Source: Oligoflexia bacterium
GTDB taxonomy: Bacteria > Bdellovibrionota > Bdellovibrionia > JABDDW01
DNA length: 64,000 nucleotides
NCBI GenBank assembly: GCA_020847095.1
Contig: JADLCR010000072.1
Span: 37,586-101,585 of the forward strand
Direction of reading: 5' to 3'
Position numbers and translations under genes: made by a program. Below, one piece after another: positions 1 through 9,200 of this stretch (positions within the stretch are counted from its first letter, which is position 1; each line of letters starts with the position of its first letter). Below the pieces are notes generated by a model. The model saw only the letters and a program-made list of their open reading frames with translations. It was not told the DNA's origin and did no database searches.

Positions 1-2
1 TG

Positions 3-602
3 TTAGTGATGTTACTTGGAATATGGGCCCATGCCGACTTGAAATCAGAACGCCTCGTGCCGCCGCCCCCTGATGCAGAAAAATCACAGGACCCCGACCC
101 TGATGTGGCCATTGAAGGGGTCGAGATCACAACCCCTGAGGACCAACACGAGAGCCGCCCCAAATACTTTTACCCTTACTTGTCATCTCTCTCATTTGTC
201 TTTGGCGGAACGCTTTCAAGCCCCGAAGACGGCTCGGTTGTGAGCTATGGACTGTTCGGCGCTTCTTATCTCTGGCCCAGCAGCACTGCTCGCCACATTG
301 AATCTGGAGCCGAGGGGTTTGCATCGGGCCAATCGGATTTCTGGACTTCTTACCGCGTCCACTGGGTCAGCACCGCACGCGTTCGCCCGTTTTGGTCGTT
401 AGGACTAGGAGTTAAGATTTTCAGCAATCGCGGACTTGCGTCGTTTTTGGAATTCAAAAACTTCTACATTAGAGGGGCAGTCGGATTTGAATGGAGTTTT
501 TGGAATCAATTGTCGGTCCGCACAGAATTCTTTGCTTGCCCAGATTTCTCTGGACGAGGATTTTTGGCGGCGACGACGGGAATTTCATGGGGATTTGAGT
601 GA
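3..602 (+). CDS. Secreted barrel-like protein, 5' end cut by window edge
   Basis: I do not recognise the family. The frame is open to the left edge. The first visible residues, LVMLLGIWAHA followed by Asp, look like the end of a signal peptide whose positive N-terminus lies outside the window, so the GTG/ATG codons at 6-9 are probably not the start. The mature part begins acidic and proline-rich (about residues 10-50). It then alternates aromatic and small residues with glycines (VFGGTLSS, FWTSYRVHWV, LGLGVKIF, AVGFEWSF), as in small outer-membrane beta-barrels. Its 3' end overlaps the convergent coaE by 18 nt. An outer-membrane location is an inference. Confidence 0.6.
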   Translation, partial: LVMLLGIWAHADLKSERLVPPPPDAEKSQDPDPDVAIEGVEITTPEDQHESRPKYFYPYLSSLSFVFGGTLSSPEDGSVVSYGLFGASYLWPSSTARHIESGAEGFASGQSDFWTSYRVHWVSTARVRPFWSLGLGVKIFSNRGLASFLEFKNFYIRGAVGFEWSFWNQLSVRTEFFACPDFSGRGFLAATTGISWGFE

Positions 603-1181
603 TTGAACCCAAGCCCGTACTTGTTTTTCGGTTTCAGAAACAGATCCTGAATTATCGATAACAACTGAAGCGGCTTCTTTCTTTTTCTCTAAAGGCCATT
701 GGGCCCCAATTAAAGATTTTGCCGCTTCTTCGCTTAGCTTCTCTCGCTCCATGAGTCGTTTCAGCTGAACTTCGGGTTTTGTATAGACGACGGCCACGGA
801 GCCGAATTGAGCGACAAGACCCTTCTCAAAGATCAAAGCGGCATCATAAAATACGAGCGATTCACGACGACGTTTGTGATACGAAAACTCCTGACGCGCG
901 CGCCACTGAATGAGCGGATGTAAAATGTTTTCAAGCAAGAAACGGCGATCCTGACTGCCAAATACTTCATTTCTAAGTTTTGTTCGATCGAGCGACCCAT
1001 CGGCCTTAAGCACCGAAGGGCCAAACCATTCACATACGGATCTTAGTCCAGCAGACCCAGGCAAAACGACTTCTCGCGCAAGAACATCCGCATCGACAAC
1101 AACCTCTCCGAGGTCCTGCAGCATTTTTGAAACAGTCGATTTTCCGGAAGCTATACCTCCGGTCAGTCCGATGACTCTCAA
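585..1181 (-). CDS. coaE: Dephospho-CoA kinase
   Basis: CoaE catalyses the last step of coenzyme A synthesis, phosphorylating the 3'-hydroxyl of dephospho-CoA with ATP in the cytoplasm. The P-loop GGIASGKS lies at residues 8-15, followed by the family motif VVDADVLAREVV, the HPLI segment and a lid region rich in Arg and Lys. The length (198 aa) is normal. The start is TTG (TTG AGA GTC), with an AGGGGA stretch upstream and no better codon nearby. It is divergent from the kinase gene with a gap of about 58 nt and overlaps the preceding convergent gene at its 3' end. Confidence 0.95.
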   Translation of the reverse strand: MRVIGLTGGIASGKSTVSKMLQDLGEVVVDADVLAREVVLPGSAGLRSVCEWFGPSVLKADGSLDRTKLRNEVFGSQDRRFLLENILHPLIQWRARQEFSYHKRRRESLVFYDAALIFEKGLVAQFGSVAVVYTKPEVQLKRLMEREKLSEEAAKSLIGAQWPLEKKKEAASVVIDNSGSVSETEKQVRAWVQSLKSP

Positions 1182-1239
1182 AGTTTAGTTTCCCCTCTGA
1201 TTTGTCGATAGGTAAAAAGACAAAGGAGACATAGGACAA

Positions 1240-3126
1240 GTGTCTTTCAAACCTGAGGTTTTTGGCAAATACATTTTGCTGGATAAGATCGCCATGGGCG
1301 GTATGGCCGAGGTTTACCGTGCGAAAGCGCCGGGAGCCGAGGGCATCGGTAAGATCATCGCGATCAAGCGCATTTTGCCTCAATACAGTGCCAATTCTGA
1401 GTTCATTCAAATGTTTAAGAGCGAAGCCAAGATCGCCATCAACTTGGCCAACTCGAGCATCGCTCAGATTTTTGAGTTTGGAGAAGAAGAAGGCACCTTT
1501 TATCTGGCCATGGAGTTTATCGATGGACGCAACCTGAGACAGGTTCTTTCACGATGTGCCAAGCTCCAAAAAGCTCTGACCATTGAGCAATGTGTTTTTC
1601 TCATGGGGCAAGTGGCTAATGCCCTCGACTATGCCCATCGCTGCACCGATAAAAACAGCGGGACTCCGCTAAACATTATCCATCGCGATATGAGTCCTCA
1701 AAACATCATGTTGAGTTTCGAGGGCGAAGTTAAAATTGTCGACTTCGGAATTGCCAAAGCGGAAAGCAAAATCGAAAGCACCCGGGCCGGAACACTCAAA
1801 GGTAAATTTGGATACATGAGCCCAGAGCAATGTGAAGGCATGGAGCTTGATGCCCGCACTGATATTTTCTCAACTGGCATTGTTCTATGGGAACTTCTGA
1901 GTGGTGAAAGACTTTTTGTGGCCAACAATGAGGTCAATACCATTCGAAAGATTCGTGAATGCAAGATTCCCTCACTGAGAAAGATTAATCCCAACATTCA
2001 TGAAGAGCTTGAACGAATCACAAACAAAGCGCTCGCGCGAGACCGCAGCCTCAGGTACCAGACATCAGCGGAGCTTTATCGCGACCTAAGCCGCTTTCTC
2101 TACAAAGTGAATCCCGAGTTCACTCAGCATGAATTGGGACTTATTTTGAAAACGTTGTTTAAAGACGAAATTGTCGAAGATAGAAAAAAAGTTCAAGATT
2201 TCGCCAAGATTAGTTTTCAAGCTTTACCTAAAGAAGAGCGAACGGTTTTAGTCAACGATGGGACGAAGACTTTTACAGCGACCTCCCTATCGGACATCAA
2301 CCACGTGCTTGGTAAAAAAGAAGTCGACCTTCCGAAGAACTTACTCTCCGAAGAGGCCATGAACGCAAAAAACATTGACCTCAATATAAAAGTTGATCGC
2401 ATTGAAATGGCCAAAAAAGTGATCTCCTCACAGACTCCGAAACAGCAATCTTCATTTACACGAACCACGGGCGTAAATCCGCTTGGTACCAATACATCAA
2501 TCACAAGCTTAGGGCGTGGCAGCGGTCTTGGACGGTTCGTACCGCTCATGTTTGTCTTTGTCGGTCTTGCTCTCGGTGCCCAATACGTGGTGAATAACAA
2601 AGAAAAGTTTTTCGGTTCGAACCGTCAGGTGGCAAGCCCTCAGGCCGACAACACTCAAGCCACCAAGCCTTCAACTCCCACCCTGCCTAAAGAATTTAAT
2701 CTGTTTATTCGCAGCGTTCCCAACGGGGCTTCAATTGAAATCGACGGCCAGCCATCGGGTGAAACCCCGAGAGAAGTGAAAGTTCCAGCGGGCAAACCAT
2801 TTCGCATTGGTCTGAAGAGGCAAGGCTTCATCCCCTATTACAAAGATTACCAGATCGACAAAGCGGGGCAGGAATTTGCTGCGACTCTACAGAAAGCTGC
2901 CGTGGGATACCTCAACATTGAAGTAAGCCCAAGTCACAATGTGGATATTTACGTAAACGGTCAGAAACTCGTAGAGAAAAGTCCCATTCGCCGTTACGCC
3001 GTTCCCGCAGGTACCGTTATCCAAGTGCGCGCCCTGAATCCGTACAATGACGCATCAGATCAAAAAACTCTATCGCTTAAACAAGACACTGAACAAACCG
3101 TCCGACTCTTTTTACGTCGCAAATAG
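1240..3126 (+). CDS. Ser/Thr protein kinase with C-terminal PEGA domains
   Basis: This is a Hanks-type kinase that would phosphorylate Ser/Thr of target proteins; the targets are unknown. The kinase domain spans about residues 9-285, with a Gly-rich loop (AMGGMAEVY), the catalytic loop HRDMSPQN near 148, DFG near 168 and MSPEQ in the activation segment. A linker of about 130 residues leads to one transmembrane segment (VPLMFVFVGLALGAQYVV, about 433-452). Two PEGA-type beta repeats follow (SVPNGASIEIDG near 490; a second near 556), predicted outside the membrane as a wall or surface sensor. The GTG start follows AAAGGAGAC at good distance. The topology resembles deltaproteobacterial PEGA kinases. 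Confidence 0.92.
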   Translation: MSFKPEVFGKYILLDKIAMGGMAEVYRAKAPGAEGIGKIIAIKRILPQYSANSEFIQMFKSEAKIAINLANSSIAQIFEFGEEEGTFYLAMEFIDGRNLRQVLSRCAKLQKALTIEQCVFLMGQVANALDYAHRCTDKNSGTPLNIIHRDMSPQNIMLSFEGEVKIVDFGIAKAESKIESTRAGTLKGKFGYMSPEQCEGMELDARTDIFSTGIVLWELLSGERLFVANNEVNTIRKIRECKIPSLRKINPNIHEELERITNKALARDRSLRYQTSAELYRDLSRFLYKVNPEFTQHELGLILKTLFKDEIVEDRKKVQDFAKISFQALPKEERTVLVNDGTKTFTATSLSDINHVLGKKEVDLPKNLLSEEAMNAKNIDLNIKVDRIEMAKKVISSQTPKQQSSFTRTTGVNPLGTNTSITSLGRGSGLGRFVPLMFVFVGLALGAQYVVNNKEKFFGSNRQVASPQADNTQATKPSTPTLPKEFNLFIRSVPNGASIEIDGQPSGETPREVKVPAGKPFRIGLKRQGFIPYYKDYQIDKAGQEFAATLQKAAVGYLNIEVSPSHNVDIYVNGQKLVEKSPIRRYAVPAGTVIQVRALNPYNDASDQKTLSLKQDTEQTVRLFLRRK

Positions 3127-3194
3127 TAATTAAAAAAATCTCAAACCTTGACCCCGCGGTCTCAATTAGCCAAATTAGGCGCCGGAGGAATCCC

Positions 3195-4988
3195 ATGAGT
3201 CCAAAAAGCTATCGCCCGGTGCCCCACGTGTTTGCGGATGCGCGCATGCGCCCCTCAAGCCAAATCGCTTTTCGATACAACGAAGGTGGACGGTGGAACG
3301 ATATTTCATGGCCTGATTACTTCAAAATGACCGAAAAACTGGCTGGGTACCTTCAGCAGTTAGGTGTGAAGCCCGGTCAATCCATCGCCATCATGAGCAA
3401 TACTCGCTATCATTGGGCAGTTGCTGACATGGCCATTTTGGGTTCTGGTTGCATCACGGTTCCGATCTATCAAAGCAACACGATTGAAGACGTTGAATTC
3501 ATCATTAATAACGCCGGCGTGGTCTTGGCCTTTGCCGAAGATCAAGGTCAGGTGAATAAGCTTAAAAGCCTCGAGGGAAAAATCCCCACGCTCAAACATA
3601 TCGTGACCTTTAGCCAAACAAACAGCGATCAAGCGGTCGTTTGGGCTGAGGCTCTCAAAGCGGGCGAAGAATATGCAAAATCTCACGCCGGATTTTTTGA
3701 TAAATCTTGCCGCGAAGTGCGACTCGATCAAACGGCAACCATCGTTTACACCTCCGGCACCACGGGCCAGCCAAAAGGCGTTGTCTTGCTGCACTCTTGC
3801 ATCGCCTCTGAATGTGAAGAGATTAAATTGGTTTTGGAACTTAGCGATCGGGACACGACCCTGACTTTTCTTCCTTTTGCGCACATTTTCGGACGCGTCG
3901 AACTATGGGCCAATGTTTACATCGGCTGGAAAATGGGCTTTGCCGAAAGCATCGATCGAATTTCGGTCAACATGGGAGAGATACGGCCGACATTTATGAT
4001 GGCCGTTCCTCGAATTTTCGAAAAAATATATTCTAAGATCATTTCGCAAGTCGACGACGGCAGTCCGGCCAAAAAGCGGGTCTTTAAATGGGCTGTTGCC
4101 GTCGGATCAGAAGTGAGCCGCTATAAGAGAGAAAAAAAGAACATCCCCTTGCATTTACTTTTTCAATATAAATTAGCTTACAAGCTTGTCTTTGAAAAAC
4201 TCAACCAGCGACTTGGCGGAAATCTTCGCTTCATGGTGAGCGGTGGCGCCCCGCTATCTCGTGAAATTGCTGAATTCTTTCATGCCGCGGGTATCCTAAT
4301 ACTTGAGGGTTACGGTCTTTCAGAAACAACAGCTGCGATCACGGTGAATCGTCCGAACGATTATCGATTTGGATCTGTGGGCTTGGGCTTTGGAGATGTT
4401 CAATTAAAAATTGCTGAAGACGGCGAAATTCTAGCCAAAAGCGCGAAGATTTTTAAAGAGTATCATCGTAATCCAGCGGCCACCCAAGAAGTTTTCAGTG
4501 ATGGTTGGTTTCATACAGGCGATATCGGGGAAATCGATGCGCAAGGCTTTGTACGCATCACCGATCGCAAAAAAGATTTGATTAAAACGGCGGGCGGAAA
4601 AATGATTGCGCCGCAAAAACTCGAAAATACTTTGAAAACGAACAAATACATTTCTCAAGTTGTCATCTATGGCGACAAGATGAAATACCTTGTGGCGCTC
4701 GTCACACTTAATGCGGACGAAGTGAAACGATACGGAGAAATTCAAGGCCTCAAAGACCTTAGCTATCAAGAGCTTTGCCGCCACCCGAAAATCAAAGAAT
4801 TGGTGCAACAGATCATAAGAGAAAAAAATGATCAGCTTGCTTCCTACGAGACAATTAAGAATTTTGAGATTTTACCCGTTGAATTCACCATTGAGCACGG
4901 AGATCTGACTCCGTCACTCAAGGTTAAGAGAAAGCACCTCAGTCAAAAGTACGAGTCGGTGATTCGGGGACTCTATCAAGGTCAGTAA
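3195..4988 (+). CDS. Long-chain fatty acid-CoA ligase (AMP-forming)
   Basis: This enzyme activates free fatty acids with ATP and CoA through an acyl-adenylate, feeding lipid synthesis or beta-oxidation. It is an ANL-superfamily protein of the long-chain (COG1022-like) group. The AMP-binding loop YTSGTTGQPKG lies near residue 185, the GYGLSET motif near 372, GWFHTGD near 437 and the hinge DRKKDLIKTAGGK near 457, with the C-terminal lysine region after it. The 597-aa length is normal. It has no signal peptide or membrane segment. The start ATG follows GGAGGA. Its last 7 nt overlap the convergent barrel gene. The exact chain-length preference cannot be read from the sequence. Confidence 0.92.
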   Translation: MSPKSYRPVPHVFADARMRPSSQIAFRYNEGGRWNDISWPDYFKMTEKLAGYLQQLGVKPGQSIAIMSNTRYHWAVADMAILGSGCITVPIYQSNTIEDVEFIINNAGVVLAFAEDQGQVNKLKSLEGKIPTLKHIVTFSQTNSDQAVVWAEALKAGEEYAKSHAGFFDKSCREVRLDQTATIVYTSGTTGQPKGVVLLHSCIASECEEIKLVLELSDRDTTLTFLPFAHIFGRVELWANVYIGWKMGFAESIDRISVNMGEIRPTFMMAVPRIFEKIYSKIISQVDDGSPAKKRVFKWAVAVGSEVSRYKREKKNIPLHLLFQYKLAYKLVFEKLNQRLGGNLRFMVSGGAPLSREIAEFFHAAGILILEGYGLSETTAAITVNRPNDYRFGSVGLGFGDVQLKIAEDGEILAKSAKIFKEYHRNPAATQEVFSDGWFHTGDIGEIDAQGFVRITDRKKDLIKTAGGKMIAPQKLENTLKTNKYISQVVIYGDKMKYLVALVTLNADEVKRYGEIQGLKDLSYQELCRHPKIKELVQQIIREKNDQLASYETIKNFEILPVEFTIEHGDLTPSLKVKRKHLSQKYESVIRGLYQGQ

Positions 4989-5743
4989 ATATAGAATCTG
5001 AACATTGCCGCCGCAAATGGACCGGACAGATTTATACTTCGATTGGAATTGTCGATGTTCTTAATATCTTGTCCGGTTTGTAGAGCACCGCGGGCCGTTA
5101 TGGCATCCCGATTGGCCGTGAATTTTGAAGGCTGAAGGTAGCGATAACCCGCTTCGAGACTAAACCCCACATTGTCGACAAGGCCAAACTCAACTCCGAA
5201 CTCCGCATGACCCATGATGCTGTAACTCGTACCTTCCTCGATATAATCTTGAACTCCTAAAGTCGCCTGACCAGCGGCATTCAAGCTTACGGAGTTTTTC
5301 AAAACGGTCACGGCATACCCAACACCGCCTCCCAAAAACACGCGGTAATTGGCCGAAGCTTTCATTGGAATTTCGAGCGAGATCTGCGGAATGACCGAAT
5401 AAACTTGGCTTGTAACGCTTAAAAGAGTCGTCTGCCCTGCGTTTTTACCTTCGAGTTGATTCACATATTGGGGGTATACAACCTCTACACCAAGTCTTGT
5501 GGAGACCCCGGTATGAAAGGCCATGCCAATCTCGCCTGAAAACGCCTGGTTGACGCCCCCGAAATCAGGAAACGAAACTGTCGCTGGAAATCCCGGTTCA
5601 AATGCCGCACGGCCTGCGTTAGGAAGGGCAAAAGTTCCTCGCAAATAGGTCGAAATCACGCGCTTTTTAAGATTAAAAACTTTGGCCTCTGCGTTTTCTC
5701 CTGCTCCGCTTAAAATCATAACCGCAATGAAGATGAGTTTCAT
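4982..5743 (-). CDS. Outer-membrane beta-barrel protein
   Basis: The family is unknown. A signal peptide (MKLIFIAVMILSGAGENAEA) precedes a chain of amphipathic strands with Gly-rich turns (GVNQAFSGEIGMAFHTG, VFLGGGVGYAVTV, EFGVEFGLVDNVGFSLEAGYRY). The protein ends in FRFYIY, a terminal aromatic residue typical of Omp barrels. It resembles the OmpW/OmpA-like 8-strand proteins in size (253 aa) but lacks a peptidoglycan-binding domain. It is the last gene of a three-gene set; its ATG overlaps the stop of the AMIN-like gene (ATGA), so it is probably co-translated with that gene and the large lipoprotein. Confidence 0.75.
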   Translation of the reverse strand: MKLIFIAVMILSGAGENAEAKVFNLKKRVISTYLRGTFALPNAGRAAFEPGFPATVSFPDFGGVNQAFSGEIGMAFHTGVSTRLGVEVVYPQYVNQLEGKNAGQTTLLSVTSQVYSVIPQISLEIPMKASANYRVFLGGGVGYAVTVLKNSVSLNAAGQATLGVQDYIEEGTSYSIMGHAEFGVEFGLVDNVGFSLEAGYRYLQPSKFTANRDAITARGALQTGQDIKNIDNSNRSINLSGPFAAAMFRFYIY

Positions 5744-6252
5744 TGATGGGACTCCCTCAGATCGATAACAAGCCGCGCGGGAGTGCCGATGCTAGGAGGC
5801 AATTCAAAAACTTCAACCTCTAAAGTGGAGCGAGCCTGCAAAACCAATGCGGTATCGTCATCGTCTTTGGAATTGACGAAGACCACCGACTTAATCAACC
5901 GACTCCCTTTCAAATGCCTAAGAAGTTGAGCACGGGCCTGATCGGTAAGTCGAGTTTCCTGTAGGTCAATCGATATGGTCTTCGATCGATCCGAGTGACT
6001 GACCTGAAAAAAACCAGGCCTCAGGGTGTTGTTCTCGTCCGAACCGTAATCAAAAACAAGACGCTCGTCCCAAGTGCGCTTTTGCCGGCTATGCCGAATT
6101 GAAATAATTTTGAGAGCCTTTTGAACGAATCCTCCGGCAAAAATGCCATCAGATTGGTACTTTCCCGTCTTATCTGTACCAGCCTTTTGAACTTCAATCG
6201 AACCAATCGCCAAGGCCGGCGCTAAACAAAATATGATAAGTAATCGTTTCAT
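5740..6252 (-). CDS. Secreted AMIN-domain-like protein
   Basis: A signal peptide (MKRLLIIFCLAPALAIGS) precedes about 150 residues of beta-rich sequence. The end, ARSTLEVEVFELPPSIGTP followed by ARLVIDL, matches the look of AMIN domains (a hydrophobic strand ending in P-x-R-L-V-I-D-L). AMIN domains bind peptidoglycan or anchor secretins and amidases. No catalytic domain is attached. Both ends overlap neighbours by 4 nt (ATGA), with the 1360-aa lipoprotein gene upstream and the barrel gene downstream, which suggests the three products act together in the envelope. The domain call comes from reading the motif only and needs a profile search. Confidence 0.6.
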   Translation of the reverse strand: MKRLLIIFCLAPALAIGSIEVQKAGTDKTGKYQSDGIFAGGFVQKALKIISIRHSRQKRTWDERLVFDYGSDENNTLRPGFFQVSHSDRSKTISIDLQETRLTDQARAQLLRHLKGSRLIKSVVFVNSKDDDDTALVLQARSTLEVEVFELPPSIGTPARLVIDLRESHQ

Positions 6253-9200
6253 TGTTCCAGGTTGCTTACTAAGCCTTGTGTTCCGGCTTTAAGATTATCA
6301 AATAAGAAATGAAGGGCTTCGTCAATATGACCCTTCTTAACTTCTTGAACCACAATAGCGAGTATCTTGGAAATGTCTTCTTTCCCTGCCAGTGTCCGAG
6401 ACAGTTTCACCAAAGTCTCACGATGAGTTGGATTGAGCATGATCTCAGATAGTCCGTCTTCGAAGCCTAAGCTTTCAGTACCCATGGTGGCCAAGCTTGA
6501 TTGAATGAGCTCAACAGGGCTAAAGGCTTCAACCCGAGGGTCTTGTTTAAACTGTTTGAAGCGGTCGATCCATCCCTGAAAATCAGAAGTTTTTGAATTA
6601 TAAGAATGAGAAACAACGCTCATGGCATATGGAAGAGCAAAATCTCCGCGAGTGGTCTTGGCTTCAAATATGATTTGGCTCAATGCTCTCAGCCGCTCCC
6701 AATCGCCGTCAGACGACTGCCAAAGCCGCGAGCCCAATCTCATTAACCGACCGTCACTATTCACCATGTCTTCCATTAAAAAATCCAGACAGGCATCAAA
6801 GACGGCAGGCTTAGAGATGACCAGCGGTAAACCCTGAAGTAGCGCGGTCATTGTGCCGCGCGTGCGACTCGCATTAATGAACAGATGAAACAAGGTATCC
6901 TTGAAGGAATCATATTTGGTCAGATCGGTTTCGTATAGTTGACGAATCCGCAACAGCATCTGCTCCAAAGGACTTATTCCTGAACCCTGCACCTTTGTTG
7001 TAAAAGCGTCAATGACCGCCTTTAGTGGTTCGATATCTTGAGGTTGAATTTGATGCACGAGCGATTTAAATCCTTGAACAGCCACTTCAAGCTGACCTGA
7101 TTGCAGCAGATGGGGAACGGCCAATGAAAGGGCGTCAAAGAGCCCTATAAGATTGGCTCGATTAAGAGATCCCATGTGGTTATTAACAGGATCATCTTTG
7201 TCACGAAACTGAGCGGGAGTTGCGTTATAGAGGGCGCGATAGACCCTTTGAAATATTCTCAAATTGCCGTTATCAGCCCATTCTTGCAGAGCTGGAAAGT
7301 TCTCGCGCATGTTACGAAGATAAAAACTGCGTCTTTTGTCAATACCGTGAACGCTGATACCCAGATCCAATTTTTCTTTCTGTTTCTTCATTTCTGAAGA
7401 CAAATCGTTAGCTTTAACAATGGCTAATTGGAAATCCGTTCCCACGTGGTTAATAAAACCAACCGGAATATCAATATCAGAAACTTGCACGAGCGCTTCG
7501 AGCTGATCTAGTTGAGTTTGAATTCTCATGATGCGGTTGAGTTCGCGGTCATAATTATTAACAAGGCGATGATCGTTCACTGCGTTTGTCAGCACTTTTA
7601 CGATATCAAAGTTTTTTGTGATGTCTTGAAGGGCGGAGATCATTTCTTTTAAATCCGTTGTTCGAAGGGACTCGCGCGCAGAAAGATAGATATGTTCAAT
7701 CCATTGCGCCTTAGTCAATCGCGCAAACAAACCGTTTTGATGATACCAATCATCGGTTCGCTCTTCGAAATCGGTTCTTAGTTTCTGGTAGCTCGACTCA
7801 ATTTGGGCACTGGTCCATTTAGGGTTAAACTCTTTAATTTTTCGTTTGATGGCGTCGGGGTCTCGCACCTTCAGTTTGAATTGGGTGTCTGATTTAAAAA
7901 CGGGCTTCGACTCTTTGGTCACTAAATCTAAACTCAGGCTAAGACTGTCATGCAAAGTCCCAACTCTGAGAAACTGACCCAAAAATTCAAAAGTTTGGCT
8001 TAGCTCAGGAAGTTCAAAACCCGCTCCTAGAAATCGATCCATGGTGTACGGCAATTGATAACCGGGCTCGCCTGAAATCACCAAAAGCTGCAAAAGCGAC
8101 TCAAGCTGTCCCGATCTGAAGAGGCGCTCGATTTGATTGAGCCCGCCGAGAATTGTTGGCGAGGTGACGAGCAACGCTCGCAAGAGATCAGCTGTTTGAG
8201 GTAACAGTCCATCAGCCTTTAAATGCTCCGCGATGAGCGCAGCCGCCGGCACCGATCCGTCGGCATCTAAGCATCGAAGCCCTTTATACAACTGATCCCC
8301 GCTGACGTCGTAGAGACTGCCGTTGAGAGAAGCACAATCTTGATATGATCCCGACGGAACTTGCGGCGCGTAGGGCCTGTAGTTGGCCATGACCTGTTCG
8401 GCGGTTTGTGTAGGGGGCATATAAATAACCGGTGGCTGGGGATCGGGAGTGAGGCCCGGACCTTGACTGTTTTTAAAAAGCTCTACCAAAAATCGTAAAA
8501 GTCTTTCAAGTTGGCCGTTTCCTGAAATGGTGCCCGTAAATTCGAGCGCTTTAAAGAATTTGGGATTTCTTGAAAGCTTTAACATGATGGGGCCAATTTT
8601 ATCGATGAGCGCTTTGTCGCCCAGAATACCGATCAGCGCATCTTGAACCGGCCGCTCACGAGAAAGCGAAGTGCTTCTGGCCGCAATCGCGAGCAGGTCA
8701 CCAAGACCGCCCCGGCTGTCACCAAACGATTTCCTTAAATTCGAAATAAACAGCTCAACGTCTTTTCTTTTCTCTGAGTCGGGCTTGAAGATCTTTTGGC
8801 CCACTTCCATAAATCGCGTGGTGTGGCCATCTGGAAATGGATGGTCAGCCAGTGCGCCCTTAAACGCCCGTGAAGCGTCATCCAGTCCTGGAGCATTCGC
8901 CAACTCCAAACCAAGTTCCACGAAGGATTGTCTCTGGGAAGGCATCTGCGCCAATGTTGTTAAGACAACCGAACGACTGGGCTGGGGAACATTTCGCTTG
9001 ATCCAATCGGTTAATTCGGACCCGCGAATGTCATTAGCTACAAAGAAATTAAGCGCCTTCATGAGGTGATCAAAATCTGATTCCTTAAGGTCTTCCGAGA
9101 AAACTTCTAGCAAGAAGGAAAACCCACTTCTCATGGCGACATCGCGAAGAAATGGCGAGAGTTGAACAAGATAATCGGATTTCATTGATTGAGCGAGCTC

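Noticed and set aside
3360-3884. 174-aa minus-strand ORF in the acyl-CoA ligase
   Set aside because: It is an antisense shadow; the ligase motifs are continuous on the plus strand.
8671-9069. 132-aa plus-strand ORF opposite the giant lipoprotein
   Set aside because: It is antisense with no start context; it is explained by the lipoprotein frame.
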